Origin: Semisulcospira habei
Lineage: Eukaryota; Mollusca; Gastropoda; Semisulcospiridae
Assembly: GCA_036245525.1 (NCBI GenBank)
Contig: BTPG01000008.1
Location: forward strand, 32,972,231-33,036,230
Reading direction: 5' to 3'
Length of the DNA stretch: 64,000 bases
Under the pieces are notes generated by a model. That model searched no databases, was not told the origin of the DNA, and worked only from the letters and a program-made list of their open reading frames with translations. Shown piece by piece: positions 10,059-20,054 of this stretch; the first letter of the stretch is position 1, and every line of letters starts with the position of its first letter. The position numbers and the translations under genes are program-made.

Positions 10059-11340
10059 ACTTATTCGGCTTGTCGGTTGCGTTTCTTGTCAAGGTCACTC
10101 GTGTAGGAATCACATAGACCAGAGACGCTATGGACAGCCAGAGGGTTAAAACAAGTGCAGGAATCGCCTTCGACAAGAAACACTACTGACAGCCAAAGGG
10201 TTAAGAGAGGCGCAGCAATCGCCTCGACAAGAAACGCTACTGACAGCCAAAGGGTTAAGAGAGGCGCAGCAATCGCCTCGACAAGAAACACTACTGACAG
10301 CCAAAGGGTTAAGAGAGGCGCAGCAATCGCCTCGACAAGAAACACTACTGACAGCCAAAGGGTTAAGAGAGGCGCAGCAATCGCCTCGACAAGAAACACT
10401 ACTGACAGCCAAAGGGTTAAGAGAGGCGCAGCAATCGCCTCGACAAGAAACACTACTGACAGCCAAAGAGTTAAGAGAGGCGCAGCAATCGCCTCGACAA
10501 GAAACACTACTGACAGCCAAAGGGTTAAGAGAGGCGCAGCAATCGCCTCGACAAGAAACACTACTGACAGCCAAAGGGTTAAGAGAGGCGCAGCAATCGC
10601 CTCGACAAGAAACACTACTGACAGCCAAAGGGTTAAGAGAGGCGCAGCAATCGCCTCGACAAGAAACACTACTGACAGCCAAAGGGTTAAGAGAGGCGCA
10701 GCAATCGCCTCGACAAGAAACACTACTGACAGCCAAAGGGTTAAGAGAGGCGCAGCAATCGCCTCGACAAGAAACACTACTGACAGCCAAAGGGTTAAGA
10801 GAGGCGCAGCAATCGCCTCGACAAGAAACGCTACTGACAGCCAAAGGGTTAAGAGAGGCGCAGCAATCGCCTCGACAAGAAACGCTACTGACAGCCAAAG
10901 GGTTAAGAGAGGCGCAGCAATCGCCTCGACAAGAAACGCTACTGACAGCCAAAGGGTTAAGAGAGGCGCAGCAATCGCCTCGACAAGAAACACTACTGAC
11001 AGCCAAAGGGTTCTTAAGAGAGGCGCAGCAATCGCCTCGACAAGAAACGCTACTGACAGCCAAAGGGTTAAGAGAGGCGCAGCAATCGCCTCGACAAGAA
11101 ACGCTACTGACAGCCAAAGGGTTAAGAGAGGCGCAGCAATCGCCTCGACAAGAAACACTACTGACAGCCAAAGGGTTAAGAGAGGCGCAGCAATCGCCTC
11201 GACAAAAAACGCTACTGAGAGCCAAAGGGTTAAGAGAGGCGCAGCAATCGTCTCGACAAGAAACGCTACTGACAGCCAAAGGGTTAAGAGAGGCGCAGCA
11301 ATCGCCTCGACAAGAAACGCTACCAAACACCCATAGGGTA
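10059..11340 (+). mobile_element. Family C element whose right half has become a tandem array
   Basis: The left flank at 10068-10105 (TGTCGGTTGCGTTTCTTGTC ... GTGTAGGAATC) is the family C left arm. The array units are the family C right arm (CGACAAGAAACACTACTGAC AGCCAAAGGGTTAA). The last unit ends AGGGTAAC, a mutated TTAA end. Confidence 0.7.
10146..11338. repeat. 54-bp minisatellite, about 22 copies
   Basis: TTAAGAGAGGCGCAGCAATC recurs every 54 bp from 10201 to 11284, with one +3 bp variant near 11013. The first unit, at 10146, is more diverged and closer to family C. Because 54 is divisible by three and the unit has few stops, three overlapping frames stay open for about 400 codons. The plus frame reads an 18-residue repeat containing DSQRVKRGAAIAS. 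Composition and origin argue against a protein. Confidence 0.95.
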
Positions 11341-11373
11341 ACACGGACAATGATGTGCATTTTTAGAGTTTTC

Positions 11374-11587
11374 TTAAGTCATTCTGCCCGCGACTCACCA
11401 CAGCAAGATATGGCTCGACCATGATAGTTCAAGGGTGGTGACAGAATAGCTTGGCGCCCATAGGCGCCAAGCTATTCTGCCACCACCCTTGAGCTGTCAT
11501 GGCCGATCTGTCTCCTGCAATGAAATGCGGTCCTCAGAGGATAACTCTAAAATGTGGGTATTTCGTAACTCGTGCACAATGAGTTGA
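11374..11587 (+). mobile_element. Family B MITE, full length
   Basis: TTAAGTCATTCTGCCCGCGA at left, GGCACAATGAGTT-type right end (CACAATGAGTTGAA). The hairpin around AGCTTGGCGCCCATAGGCGC is near perfect. Closely related to the copies at 36347 and 60284. Confidence 0.85.
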
Positions 11588-11670
11588 ATCAGTGCCCTGT
11601 CTTAATTCTTTGTAATACTGGCGTGTAACGTCGGCAGGAACTTGACATACGACTAAAGCTAGTACATTTC

Positions 11671-11882
11671 AGTTTAAAGTCACCTACTCCAGACAGTAAT
11701 GGGTTAATACTTCGCAATATCTTCATTATACGTGTTCTTAGTATGTCGTACACTAATCCTGGACAAATGGACTAAACTTTAATTATGAAGCTTGAATGGA
11801 ATAAAATGATAGACATTTCTGTTCTTCTTCTGCTTTGCACGCAGAAGAGTTCCATCCGTTGCGCTACAGTAGCTCATTCGAG
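11671..11882. repeat. Dispersed repeat R1, empty-site copy
   Basis: Shares an ordered series of words with 62299-62612: CTACTCCAGACAGTAA, CAATATC, GTTCTTAGTA, TTTCTGTTCTTCTTC, CAGAAGAGTT, CCGTTGCGCTAC. Here a plain TTAA at 11704-11707 occupies the place where the other copy carries a family C element. Confidence 0.7.
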
Positions 11883-11952
11883 ACGTGCTGCCGCATACGG
11901 ATACGCATCTTTAAGACGCGTATCCGTATGCGGCACGTCTCGAATGAGTTAA
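11869..11952. mobile_element. Family D palindromic MITE, about 84 bp
   Basis: TAGCTCATTCGAGACGTGCT at left, GCACGTCTCGAATGAGTTAA at right, arms through GCCGCATACGGATACGC. The left TTAA is mutated to GTAG. Second copy at 33968-34047. Confidence 0.85.
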
Positions 11953-12106
11953 AAGGCATCGGAAAACGTATGGTACGTGTGCCTATATTATACTCACATG
12001 GATTGTGAAAAGAAGGGTACACAAGTCTTAGTTTGGAAAAAACGACACTGATAACAGTAGAATCGACGTATTTTGCCGACCAAAGCCCGCTAAGGAGATG
12101 ATCGCT

Positions 12107-12313
12107 TTAACCCCCTCCCTGCCACTGTACGTACATTTTTGTTTCTGAATCATTCGACGACACAGGCCAAAGCCGTCCCAGAAACATAGATACAAATCGG
12201 TCTTATCAAGAGGCATAGATATTCATGAGCCCCCGCAGTTGCGGGGGCTCATGAGGATCTATGTCTCTTGCAGTGGGTTCGTGTTCACATATTCTCGGCA
12301 GGGATGGGGTTAA
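12107..12313 (-). mobile_element. Family A MITE, full length, reversed
   Basis: TTAACCCCCTCCCTGCCACT at left, CGGCAGGGATGGGGTTAA at right. Hairpin at 12206-12272, with a perfect CATGAGCCCCCGCA stem. The left-arm word GTACGTACATTTTTGTTTCT marks the reversed orientation. Confidence 0.88.
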
Positions 12314-12398
12314 CTTTGCAAAACCTAGAGACTGCTGCATAATTTAACCGTCACTCAGAAACTAAAATGTCATGCGTGTCTCAGCACGACAACCCGTT

Positions 12399-12461
12399 TC
12401 CCACACTGGTTGTCTCCCTCGATTCGCCACCGCTTATCAGAATCGAGGGAGACAGTGTGTC
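12399..12461. repeat. Palindrome family H
   Basis: CACACTGGTTGTCTCCCTCG ATTCGCCACCGC TTATCAG AATCGAGGGAGACAGTGTG, with one arm shortened near the centre. Confidence 0.75.
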
Positions 12462-12607
12462 TGGGTATGTTCATTTGACATTTCGAGTTATTGCTGTATC
12501 ATCGGAAACACGGAGTGTAGGCAATATTCCCATTGCTTCGTGTTAAAAGGAAACATGAGAAATACAAGAGAAAAATGAGGGCAATACATTTCATGATAAT
12601 GCAACAC

Positions 12608-13210
<603 letters not shown>

Positions 13211-13271
13211 AAATTTACATGAACTTGAGATTTAAAATGTAGTAAAACTGTTGCCGCTAGGGTTTCACTAT

Positions 13272-13654
13272 GTGAAAGAAAAACAGAAGATAGTGGTAGA
13301 AAACCCTTTAACTCATTCTACCCCATCACCAAAATCCTTAAATTTTGCCGTTGTCCTCTGAAGACTGCATTGCAGTGCAGGACACAGATCGACCATGATA
13401 GTTCAAGGGTGATGCCAGAATAGCTTGGCGCCCATAGGCGCCAAGCTATTCTGGCATCACCCTTGAACTATCATGGTCGATCCTTATGTTGCTGTGGTGT
13501 GTCTGGGGTAGAATGAGTTAAAATAGAAACAAGTAACGACGTTTCGGATCAAAGATCCTTGTTTCCATGTCACCTGAAGAAGGATCTTTGATTCGAAACG
13601 TCGTTATTTGTTTCTATTGTAAAGGGTTTTCTACCACTATCTTCTGTTTTTCTT
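13272..13654. repeat. Long palindrome interrupted by a family B insertion
   Basis: Left arm AAAAACAGAAGATAGTGGTA ... (13272-13307, continuing 13522-13553), right arm ... CTACCACTATCTTCTGTTTT (13570-13654). Arms are about 70 nt after removing the B element. The right half contains CCTGAAGAAGGATCTTTGAT TCGAAACGTC, which resembles a hammerhead ribozyme core. Confidence 0.85.
13308..13521 (-). mobile_element. Family B MITE, full length, at a dated TTAA site
   Basis: TTAACTCATTCTACCCCATC at left, GGGGTAGAATGAGTTAA at right, with a perfect hairpin around AGCTTGGCGCCCATAGGCGC. The host palindrome's other arm gives the unoccupied sequence CCCTTTACAATAG, against CCCTTTAA[element]TTAAAATAG here, showing TTAA duplication. 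Nearly identical to the copy at 15975-16188. Confidence 0.92.
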
Positions 13655-13741
13655 GAACTTGAGATTGTCTGTAATGTAACCTTCATAGGACAATAAAGCA
13701 ATCTTTTTTTAATCAGCCTCACGCAATGGGTTAACATTCAC

Positions 13742-13815
13742 GTGCAAGAGGTATAAATTATGATGAACATCTGAAGCCGTAGGGGCTCACGAGAATCCGA
13801 ACAGACCTCTTTAGC
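13742..13815. mobile_element. Family A hairpin remnant
   Basis: GCAAGAGGTATAAATTATGA ... GTAGGGGCTCACGAGAATCC. Strongly decayed; only the hairpin is recognisable. Confidence 0.5.
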
Positions 13816-13911
13816 TCAGCACACCTTTGTTCAACTTTGGTAGATGTCGCCATGATGTGTAGTGTGTGCGTGTGTGTGTGCTGTGTACGCGTAAAAAAAA
13901 AAAAACTGCCC

Positions 13912-14029
13912 TGGCCTGTGATGGCAAAAGACACTAAGTCCATATTTGTGAAAAGCGAGATTTTCATGGTAAACCAGTGAAAATCTCACTTTTCACTCAC
14001 CCAAATGGACTTACTGTCTTATGCCAGCT
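13912..14029. repeat. Palindrome M, about 118 bp
   Basis: TGGCAAAAGACACTAAGTCC ... TGAAAAGCGAGATTTTCA pairs with TGAAAATCTCACTTTTCACT ... GGACTTACTGTCTTATGCCA. A half-copy with GTGAAAAGTGAGATTTTCAA occurs at 34685-34712. Confidence 0.8.
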
Positions 14030-14359
14030 CAGTGCCGCGGACAAAATAGCATTGCGCACAGGCGGGGGCACTGGGAGCATGGGCGTCCAAAGGTCTAAGA
14101 GGTAGACTGATACATTCCAGATAAGTGCACGTTTTGCGCTAAGGACGTACGTGTTTACACGCCTCTAACCAGCTGTTTACCTGTGCTCCAGGAGTTAACC
14201 TAGTGAGCAAAAGGTCCTTCACAGTCCCGACTACGGCCCGAGTACCCTTTACTTATGACAGGACTGAAACCCGATGATTCCTGTGGTAGGTTTCTGTCGC
14301 TCTTTTGGGGGAGTCAGTGTTTTAGCACAGATCCACACGAATCCACGGATCTGTGTCTA

Positions 14360-14773
14360 TTAACCCCTTCACTGCCAAGAAAAATGAACACGACCCAACT
14401 GAAAGTGTCATAGATCTTCATGGGCCCCCGCAGTCGCGGCGGCCCATGAGGACCGGGGCCGCTTGCTGTATACCTCATAATGTGTACCCATGTTTCTTTT
14501 ACGGTTGAGGCTCTGGCGTTCAGATGATCCATGTTGCAAGAAGCATAGATCCTCATGGGCCCCCGCAGTTGCGGGGGCCTATGAGGATCTATGCCTCTTG
14601 CTGGCACTTCATAATGTATACCCATGTTCTGGCCGGTCTAGTCTTTGGCGTTCAGATAGAGTGAGTGAGTGAGTGAGTGAGTTGGGTTTAAAGCCGATCT
14701 GACGACTACAAGGCCATCTCAAAGCTAAGTGAAGACACAGTCTGCCTTCGCTGACATTGAAGGCCAGGGTTAA
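14360..14773 (+). mobile_element. Family A MITE with duplicated hairpin, 414 bp
   Basis: TTAACCCCTTCACTGCCAAG at left and a decayed GGCCAGGGTTAA at right. The central hairpin plus right arm occurs twice, about 134 bp apart (CATAGATCTTCATGGGCCCC near 14409 and CATAGATCCTCATGGGCCCC near 14544). A short (GAGT)n tract lies at 14661-14681. This is what a first step of array formation would look like. Confidence 0.82.
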
Positions 14774-15162
14774 TTGGTAACAGATCGTGCGTGTGTTCTC
14801 CTCTATATGCACGGAGTTTTCGGGTGTTCTGTCTACAGACCGCGCCAGAGACAGCGCGCCGGCAGATCAGATCAGATGCGCAGAGCAATTTTCGGTGTAC
14901 CATATTTCCTCGTTTGCTTTGCACTCCAAATTGTCCCAGTGCATTTTCGTTTCCCGGGTCAGCACTTTCAGTCAAGGAATGCGCCGAAAAGTGTAGTGTC
15001 AGGATTATGAAACTAATAACACAGTAAGCCACTGGCCCCGAAAGGCGGCCTTAACTGGACGGTGCATGACTAAGCATGAAAAGAAAAGTCTGGCATGGCG
15101 GCACTGTCGAACTCTCATGACTCAGCCATCTCTCTCCAGTATGTCTTCAGGCTGGATGTGTG

Positions 15163-15252
15163 AACCCTTTGGGTGTCGGTAGCTGTTTTAGTCGCGATGA
15201 TTCCTGCAGGAATCATCGCGACTAAAACAGCTACCGACACCCAAAGGGTTAG
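15163..15252. mobile_element. Family C palindromic MITE, 90 bp
   Basis: CCCTTTGGGTGTCGGTAGCT ... GATGATTCCTGCAGGAATCATC ... ACACCCAAAGGGTTAG. An almost perfect palindrome over its whole length; both TTAA ends carry one mutation. Confidence 0.9.
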
Positions 15253-15308
15253 CATGTTCACCGCTAATGGACGCAGGTTGTGTCAGTTTATGCCTTCTTT
15301 TTTTAAAA

Positions 15309-15434
15309 AAATTCAACGCCAAAATTCCTCATCCTGCAAAGGAACACGGATACAAAGTGGTAACAGAAAGAGGCGTAGATCTGTGTGTCTTGCGGTTGGG
15401 TGTTTTTCACTATGCTATGGCACTGAAGCGGTTA
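15309..15434 (-). mobile_element. Family A MITE, hairpin deleted
   Basis: Reversed-arm words AAGGAACACGGATACAAAGT and GAGGCGTAGATC, then TCTTGCGGTTGGGTG and CACTGAAGCGGTTA. The loop side of the hairpin is missing. Confidence 0.6.
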
Positions 15435-15551
15435 TCAGGGATTTTTTTCAAAGCATGCTGTTTTACCTACTTTTCTGACACAGGTTATGTCTTAGCTGTC
15501 TCACTCGGGTGAACATGTGCTTCTGTGGTAACTCCGAACTGGTCACATCCC

Positions 15552-15629
15552 TGCAAGAGGCCACGGTATGGTTTTCTGAAGAGCTCCTGTGGCTGCAGGG
15601 GCTCATGATACTCTATCCTTCGCACAGAT
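15552..15629. mobile_element. Family A hairpin core, decayed
   Basis: GCAAGAGGCCACGG ... CTGTGGCTGCAGGGGCTCAT. Only the core is present. Confidence 0.5.
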
Positions 15630-15669
15630 GAAACGGGTCTGGCTCGAAAACTGAACTGTGTGTCATCTG

Positions 15670-15775
15670 CAACCCCCCCCCCCCTCCTCCCCTCCCCCCA
15701 CCCCATTCAGGCATTGAGGCGACCCACCCCCACCTTCCCACCCACCACTCCAAACCACCCCACCCCCAGGTAGTA
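15670..15775. repeat. C-rich tract
   Basis: Runs of CCCCCTCC and CCCCACCCC. Simple sequence; glycine/tryptophan-rich minus-strand frames are artefacts. Confidence 0.85.
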
Positions 15776-15779
15776 GTTT

Positions 15780-15978
15780 TTAGCCCCTTGACTGCCAACA
15801 AAAAATGAACATGATCCAACTGCAATAGGCATAGATCCTCGTGGGCCCCCGATTTTGCATGAAGGCCTGTGTCCCTTGCTTCCAGCACTTTGAATCTATG
15901 TTCCTGGGACGGTTGGGGCTCTCCTGGGCTGAACTGATAAAGATTTCACAAACACGGTCGACGTCTACGGGCGCTTAA
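15780..15978 (+). mobile_element. Family A MITE, hairpin damaged, adjoining a B element
   Basis: TTAGCCCCTTGACTGCCAAC at left, then CCAACTGCAATAGGCATAGA. The right hairpin arm is corrupt, and right-arm words TCCTGGGACGGTTGGGGCTC follow. Its right TTAA (15975) is also the left TTAA of the next B copy. Confidence 0.78.
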
Positions 15979-16188
15979 CCCATTCTACCCCATCACCGAA
16001 ATCCACAAATGTTGCCGTTGTCCTCTAAAGACTGCATTGCAGTGCAGGACACAGATCGACCATGATAGTTCAAGGGTGATGCCAGAATAGCTTGGCGCCT
16101 ATAGGCGCCAAGCTATTCTGGCATCACCCTTGAACTTTCATGGTCGATCCTTATCTTCCTTTGGTGTGTCTGGGGTAGAATGAGTTAA
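15975..16188 (-). mobile_element. Family B MITE, full length
   Basis: TTAACCCATTCTACCCCATC to GGGGTAGAATGAGTTAA, with a perfect central hairpin. Differs from the copy at 13308 by only a few bases, suggesting recent activity of this subfamily. Confidence 0.92.
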
Positions 16189-16581
16189 GGGGTGAGCAAA
16201 CTAAACCTCATAGATCTCATCCTCCCTTGCGGTTACGTGTGACATTTCGACATTTCAGCCCTGCGGCTGATGGCATTCTAAACGCTGCGGTTCACAAACG
16301 GCGATGTATGACTGCATTCGTGGCTGGGAAAGTGCCTTTGATTATCGCTATCTGCTTCAAACCGTTGTATTTACAAAACGTTTCGCTTGACAATTTCGTA
16401 GCCAATGTAAACACTTCGCCGAACTGGCGGCCCCTATAGTATTGTTTGCAATAATAGGCATGTATCTGGTCGATCGGGTTTTGCAGTACCTCTGACATTT
16501 TGTGCGTGCTCCTCTTTTGCTCTCAACAACTCGTGATCTGTTCCGGCTGAAAAAAAAAAAAAAGAACGGACTAAATTTCTC

Positions 16582-16651
16582 CGCAAGAGGCATAGATCCT
16601 CATAAGCCCCCGCATTCGCGGGGGCTCATGAGGATCTACGCCGCTTGCGGT
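16582..16651. mobile_element. Family A hairpin core
   Basis: GCAAGAGGCATAGATCCTCA ... CCCCCGCATTCGCGGGGG ... CTACGCCGCTTGCGG. No outer arms were recognised; flanks 16200-16570 and 16655-16935 hold nothing I can name. Confidence 0.75.
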
Positions 16652-16939
16652 CGGATGGGGCTCGCACAACAAGCGTGACGCAAACACTTCGTGCTCTATC
16701 TCAGAACAATCGAACATTTGTCCACTGTTGGAGTATCAGGTTGCGCGCGGTGACGCAGAGGTAGCACCACCATAAGCGCGATCGAGTATGGGTGCACGCA
16801 AGGCCTGATCAGCGCACACAGGGCGGATCACGGTATCACATCACAGATTGAATTCAGCAAAACATGTATACTAATGGTCAAAACTTAAGGGCCACCCCAC
16901 TTTTGTCATTTTTTATCGTTGCAAGTACGCTAATAATAT

Positions 16940-17172
16940 ACAATGTTCTTTCGATCGGGGGGGGGGGGGGGGGGGGGGAGGGAGGGAGGAGGGGGAGAAG
17001 GCGCGTGCGTGTGTTAAGACCATCACCAATCGCCAAAATATCAAACAACCGGGGGGAGGGGGGGTCCAAACATCCTTAAAAGGGACTTTGTTATAGCATT
17101 TTTAAAGAATTTAGGGTCTGAAAGGGGGGGTCCGGAACCCCTAGGATCTTCCCCCCCCCAGATCCGCCCCTG
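16940..17172 (-). mobile_element. hAT-like element with G/C-rich interior, truncated
   Basis: Read on the minus strand it starts CAGGGGCGGATCTGGGGG, then a C run, TTTAAAAATGCTATAACAAA, GTTGTTTGATATTTTGGCG and a second C-rich run. The same order occurs at 19327-19845. CAGGGGCGGAT-type ends are typical of hAT transposons (established knowledge). No transposase remains and the other end is missing. Confidence 0.65.
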
Positions 17173-17175
17173 CCT

Positions 17176-17527
17176 TTGAAGTCAGACACAGCAAATTTGC
17201 CTCTGCTTTCAAACGGGCCCTGAAAACCCCTTTGTTTCGCCTGTCTTTTACCACGGAACAGTAGTGCACTGGTAGAAGACAGTAGTCTTACTATACTGTT
17301 TCTAATCTGTCATTATCAGTAACTACTTACATTGTATGAATGTGGTTTTTGGATTGTGGATTGTTTGATGTGAAATGTGTTGGTGTCTAGTTTGTATGTC
17401 CCAATGTATTTGGTTGTGAATTTTGTTTTTATGTATACATGTTTACTGTATAAAATTATGTTGAAATTGTAAAGCGCTTACAGCCAGCTGGAATAAGCGC
17501 TATGTAAATACACATTATTATTATATT
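17176..17527 (+). mobile_element. LINE 3' end (CR1/L2-like), 5' truncated
   Basis: Begins with the last codons of a reverse-transcriptase ORF: 17199-17264 reads ASAFKRALKTPLFRLSF and ends in TAG, matching the usual 'F..ALKT.LF' terminus (compare 57630-57683). A 260-bp UTR follows, with AAAGCGCTTACAGC ... AAGCGCTATGTAAATA and a terminal (ATT)n tail, a common LINE/SINE 3' signature. Confidence 0.75.
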
Positions 17528-17807
17528 CTCCGGTGTATTCAGGGTCCATCGAACTTCAGTACAGTCGGCTGCACAGCAAGGTTTTATTTATTTTATTTTT
17601 TTTATGCGCACTTCAAACGACTGAACAAAACAAAAAAAAAAAGACAACTGTAAATGTTTCTCACGGGCAATCAGCTGAAAGTTTTTTTTCCTCTGTGAGG
17701 TCGACCTGACAGCCATTACGTTGCTTCTAATTGGTCGCTCCAGCCTTTAAAACGTTTGTGGCCGCCACATCTTATGTACATCCCTCGGCTAAACTTGCCC
17801 CATTTAA

Positions 17808-17872
17808 AGAGACATCGATTCTCATGAGCCCCGGCAGGTGTAGGGGCTCCTGAGAATCGATGCTTTCGGCTT
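17808..17872. mobile_element. Family A hairpin core (GATTCTCATGAG subtype)
   Basis: GACATCGATTCTCATGAGCC ... GGGGCTCCTGAGAATCGATG. This subtype lacks the TTAA outer arms and has GATTCTCATGAG in place of GATCCTCATGAG. Confidence 0.65.
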
Positions 17873-17979
17873 TTAACTGTCAGACGTTGCTGTTGTACGT
17901 ACAAAGCCCATCTTCAGACGAAGGGAAATTTGGGATTCAAGTTTTGAATGTTTTAAGATCAGTATGCCCCGTCTTGCAG

Positions 17980-18050
17980 AAGCATAGATTCTCATGAGCC
18001 CCCACGGCCGCGCTGCGGCCGCAGGGGCTCATGAGAATCCATGCCTCCTG
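17980..18050. mobile_element. Family A hairpin core (GATTCTCATGAG subtype)
   Basis: AGAAGCATAGATTCTCATGA ... GGCCGCGCTGCGGCC ... TCATGAGAATCCATGCCTCC. The stem is near perfect with an extended GC-rich centre. Confidence 0.78.
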
Positions 18051-18236
18051 ATTCCAGTCGCCAAACCCATGTTGCTGTACCTGCAAGCTGCTCCTCAGAC
18101 AAAGCCAAGTTTTGGGATTTGAGTCTGTGAGTTTTTTTCAGGCCAAATGGAGTGGCAGACGTGTCTCTGAGACAGTCATCTGGTACCAGATACCAGACTC
18201 TGCCTGGTAGTATTTTGCGATTGTCGCCCGTCTGCA

Positions 18237-18450
18237 TTAACCCATTCAGCCCCAACACACCACAGCAAGACATGGATCGAGCATGATAGTTCAAGGGTGG
18301 TGCCAGAATAGCTTGGCGCCTATGGGCGCCAAGCTATTCTGGCACCACCCTTGAACTATCATGATCGATCTGTCTCTAGAATTGTAATACAATCCTTCAG
18401 GGGGCTACTTCAAAATTTGGGGATTTCGGTCCTGGGGTAAAATGTGTTAA
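18237..18450 (+). mobile_element. Family B MITE, full length, 214 bp
   Basis: TTAACCCATTCAGCCCCAAC to CCTGGGGTAAAATGTGTTAA. The hairpin GGTGGTGCCAGAATAGCTTG ... is perfect for about 40 nt per arm. Good reference for the family. Confidence 0.92.
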
Positions 18451-18597
18451 GCGCAGATCCTCAGGGCTCAGGCTAACAGAATGAATGGATGGCCTTATGA
18501 ATTTACAATGACGTCTTTCGCGTGGCTCGGTTCTTTATTTGGTGTCCTGTTTACGCTTTTTGTTCGTCGCCGGCTGGTCGGTTGGTTTGTCCGGGGT

Positions 18598-18788
18598 TTA
18601 ACCCCTTCCCTGCCACCGTACGTACAGTCTTGTTTCTGAAATCTTTGTTCATTCAACGACCAAAGTCCAAAACCGTCCCAGTCGGAAAGACAAATTGGTC
18701 TCAGCAAGAGGCATAGGGGGCTCATGAGGATCTATGTCTCTTGCAGTTGGATCGTGTTCGTACATTTTTTCGGCAGTGAAGGGGTGAA
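18598..18788 (-). mobile_element. Family A MITE, left hairpin arm shortened
   Basis: TTAACCCCTTCCCTGCCACC to CGGCAGTGAAGGGGTGAA. About 25 bp of the left hairpin arm is missing after CAAGAGGCATAG, so the palindrome is broken. Confidence 0.85.
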
Positions 18789-18855
18789 AGTACACTGGTT
18801 GTCTCCTTCGATTTGCTACCCCGGTAGCGAATAGCGATAGGCAACCGGTGTGGGT
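18789..18855. repeat. Palindrome family H
   Basis: TACACTGGTTGTCTCCTTCG ATTTGCTACC / GGTAGCGAATAGCGATAGGC AACCGGTGTGG. It abuts the family A end with no spacer. Confidence 0.72.
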
Positions 18856-19087
18856 TTAACGAGAGTGATAATGGACGCCCGGGGCGCGTTATAGGAAACA
18901 GGGACAGGTCTAGCTTGTGGAGTACGACCTGAACACTGATCAAGTTGGGCGCACTGCAACTGCGTCAGTGTCATTTACCAGGACCTCTCAACGGACATGC
19001 TGCATAAGAAGCCCCGTCTCTCCTCTGGATTTCGTAATTATCAGCGGCCGCCGGTGCCGGCTGTATTGTTGGTGTCAAACCTCCTCC

Positions 19088-19160
19088 ATCTGCAAGAAAC
19101 ATAGATATTCATGTACCTCCCGCAGGCTGCTGGGGACTCATGATCTTTTGTCTCTTGCTT
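19088..19160. mobile_element. Family A hairpin core, degenerate
   Basis: GCAAGAAACATAGATATTCA ... GGGGACTCATGATCTTTTGT CTCTTGC. Confidence 0.6.
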
Positions 19161-19326
19161 GTCCAACTTTCTTCTGTGAGCTCCGGTTGGTGCATGAAGA
19201 CCGTCTGGCGTCCATAGACTCTACGAAGAGGCTTGTCGCCGCTGGTTTCCTATGTACTGACGGTTAGCTTGGATTCACGTGAAGCCCAGTGCATAATGTA
19301 GAGCTAATGTTGATGTCATTTTGAAC

Positions 19327-19845
19327 CAGGGGCGGATCTGGGGGGGTTCCAGGGGTTCTGGACCCCCGCCCCACCCCCCACCCCCCACCCAAAATGTTTT
19401 TAATGCTATAACAAGGTCCCTTTTTGGGGTGTTTGCCCCCCCCCCCCCTCCCCTCCGCCCGTTTGATATTTTGGCGAATGGTGAGAGTCTTAACATGCAC
19501 GCGCCTTCTCTCTCTACACCCCCCCCCCCCACCCCATTTTTGAAAATGCTGTAACAAAGTCCCTTTTTTTTGGGGGGGTGTTTGGAACCCCCCACCCCAC
19601 CTCCCCTCCCCGCCCCGCCCCCGCCCGTTGTTTGATATTTTGCTAATGGTGAGAGTCTTAACATGCACGCGCCTTCTCTCTCTACCCCCCCCCCCCCCGC
19701 CCCCCCCCCCGCCCCCACCCCACCCCCGAACTCCCCCCACCTCCCCCCCCCCCACCCCCTACCCCGCTTTTCGATTGTTCGACCCCTAGAAGCAAGGTCT
19801 AGCGTCGAGGAGGCCTTTAGTATGAGGTTGAAGGTTGAACTATCT
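19327..19845 (+). mobile_element. hAT-like G/C-rich element with internal duplication
   Basis: Starts CAGGGGCGGATCTGGGGG. A block (AATGCT(A/G)TAACAA, a T run, a C run, TTTGATATTTTG, GGTGAGAGTCTTAACATGCA CGCGCC) occurs twice, about 150 bp apart. The right part AGCAAGGTCTAGCGTCGAGG AGGCC matches 32996-33030. The right terminal repeat is lost where palindrome L begins. Long minus-strand frames are poly-glycine artefacts. Confidence 0.7.
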
Positions 19846-19855
19846 TCCATTTATA

Positions 19856-19946
19856 CTGTCGAGCAAAAGAAATGAGACATCATTTGAATCATCGGAAACA
19901 CTTCAGAGTTTCCGATGATTCAAATGGTGTCTCATTTTGTTTGCTC
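19856..19946. repeat. Palindrome L, about 90 bp
   Basis: GAGCAAAAGAAATGAGACAT CATTTGAATCATCGGAAAC / GTTTCCGATGATTCAAATGG TGTCTCATTTTGTTTGCTC. Near-perfect arms of about 38 nt around ACTTCAGA. One copy in the window. Confidence 0.85.
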
Positions 19947-20054
19947 GTCAGCATATATTTCTCCGAGTGAGATCCATAGTGATAATGTGAGGGCCACTTG
20001 ACCTGTTTGACACCGTTTTGCTAAACACGTCGATCTCACGTCAGTCATATATTG

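Noticed and set aside
10061..11360. Open frames of about 390-430 codons on both strands
   Set aside because: They follow from the 54-bp minisatellite, whose length is a multiple of three; the unit is family C transposon end sequence.
19264..19875. Glycine-rich frames of up to 191 codons on the minus strand and proline-rich frames on the plus strand
   Set aside because: They read through C/G runs of a hAT-like element.
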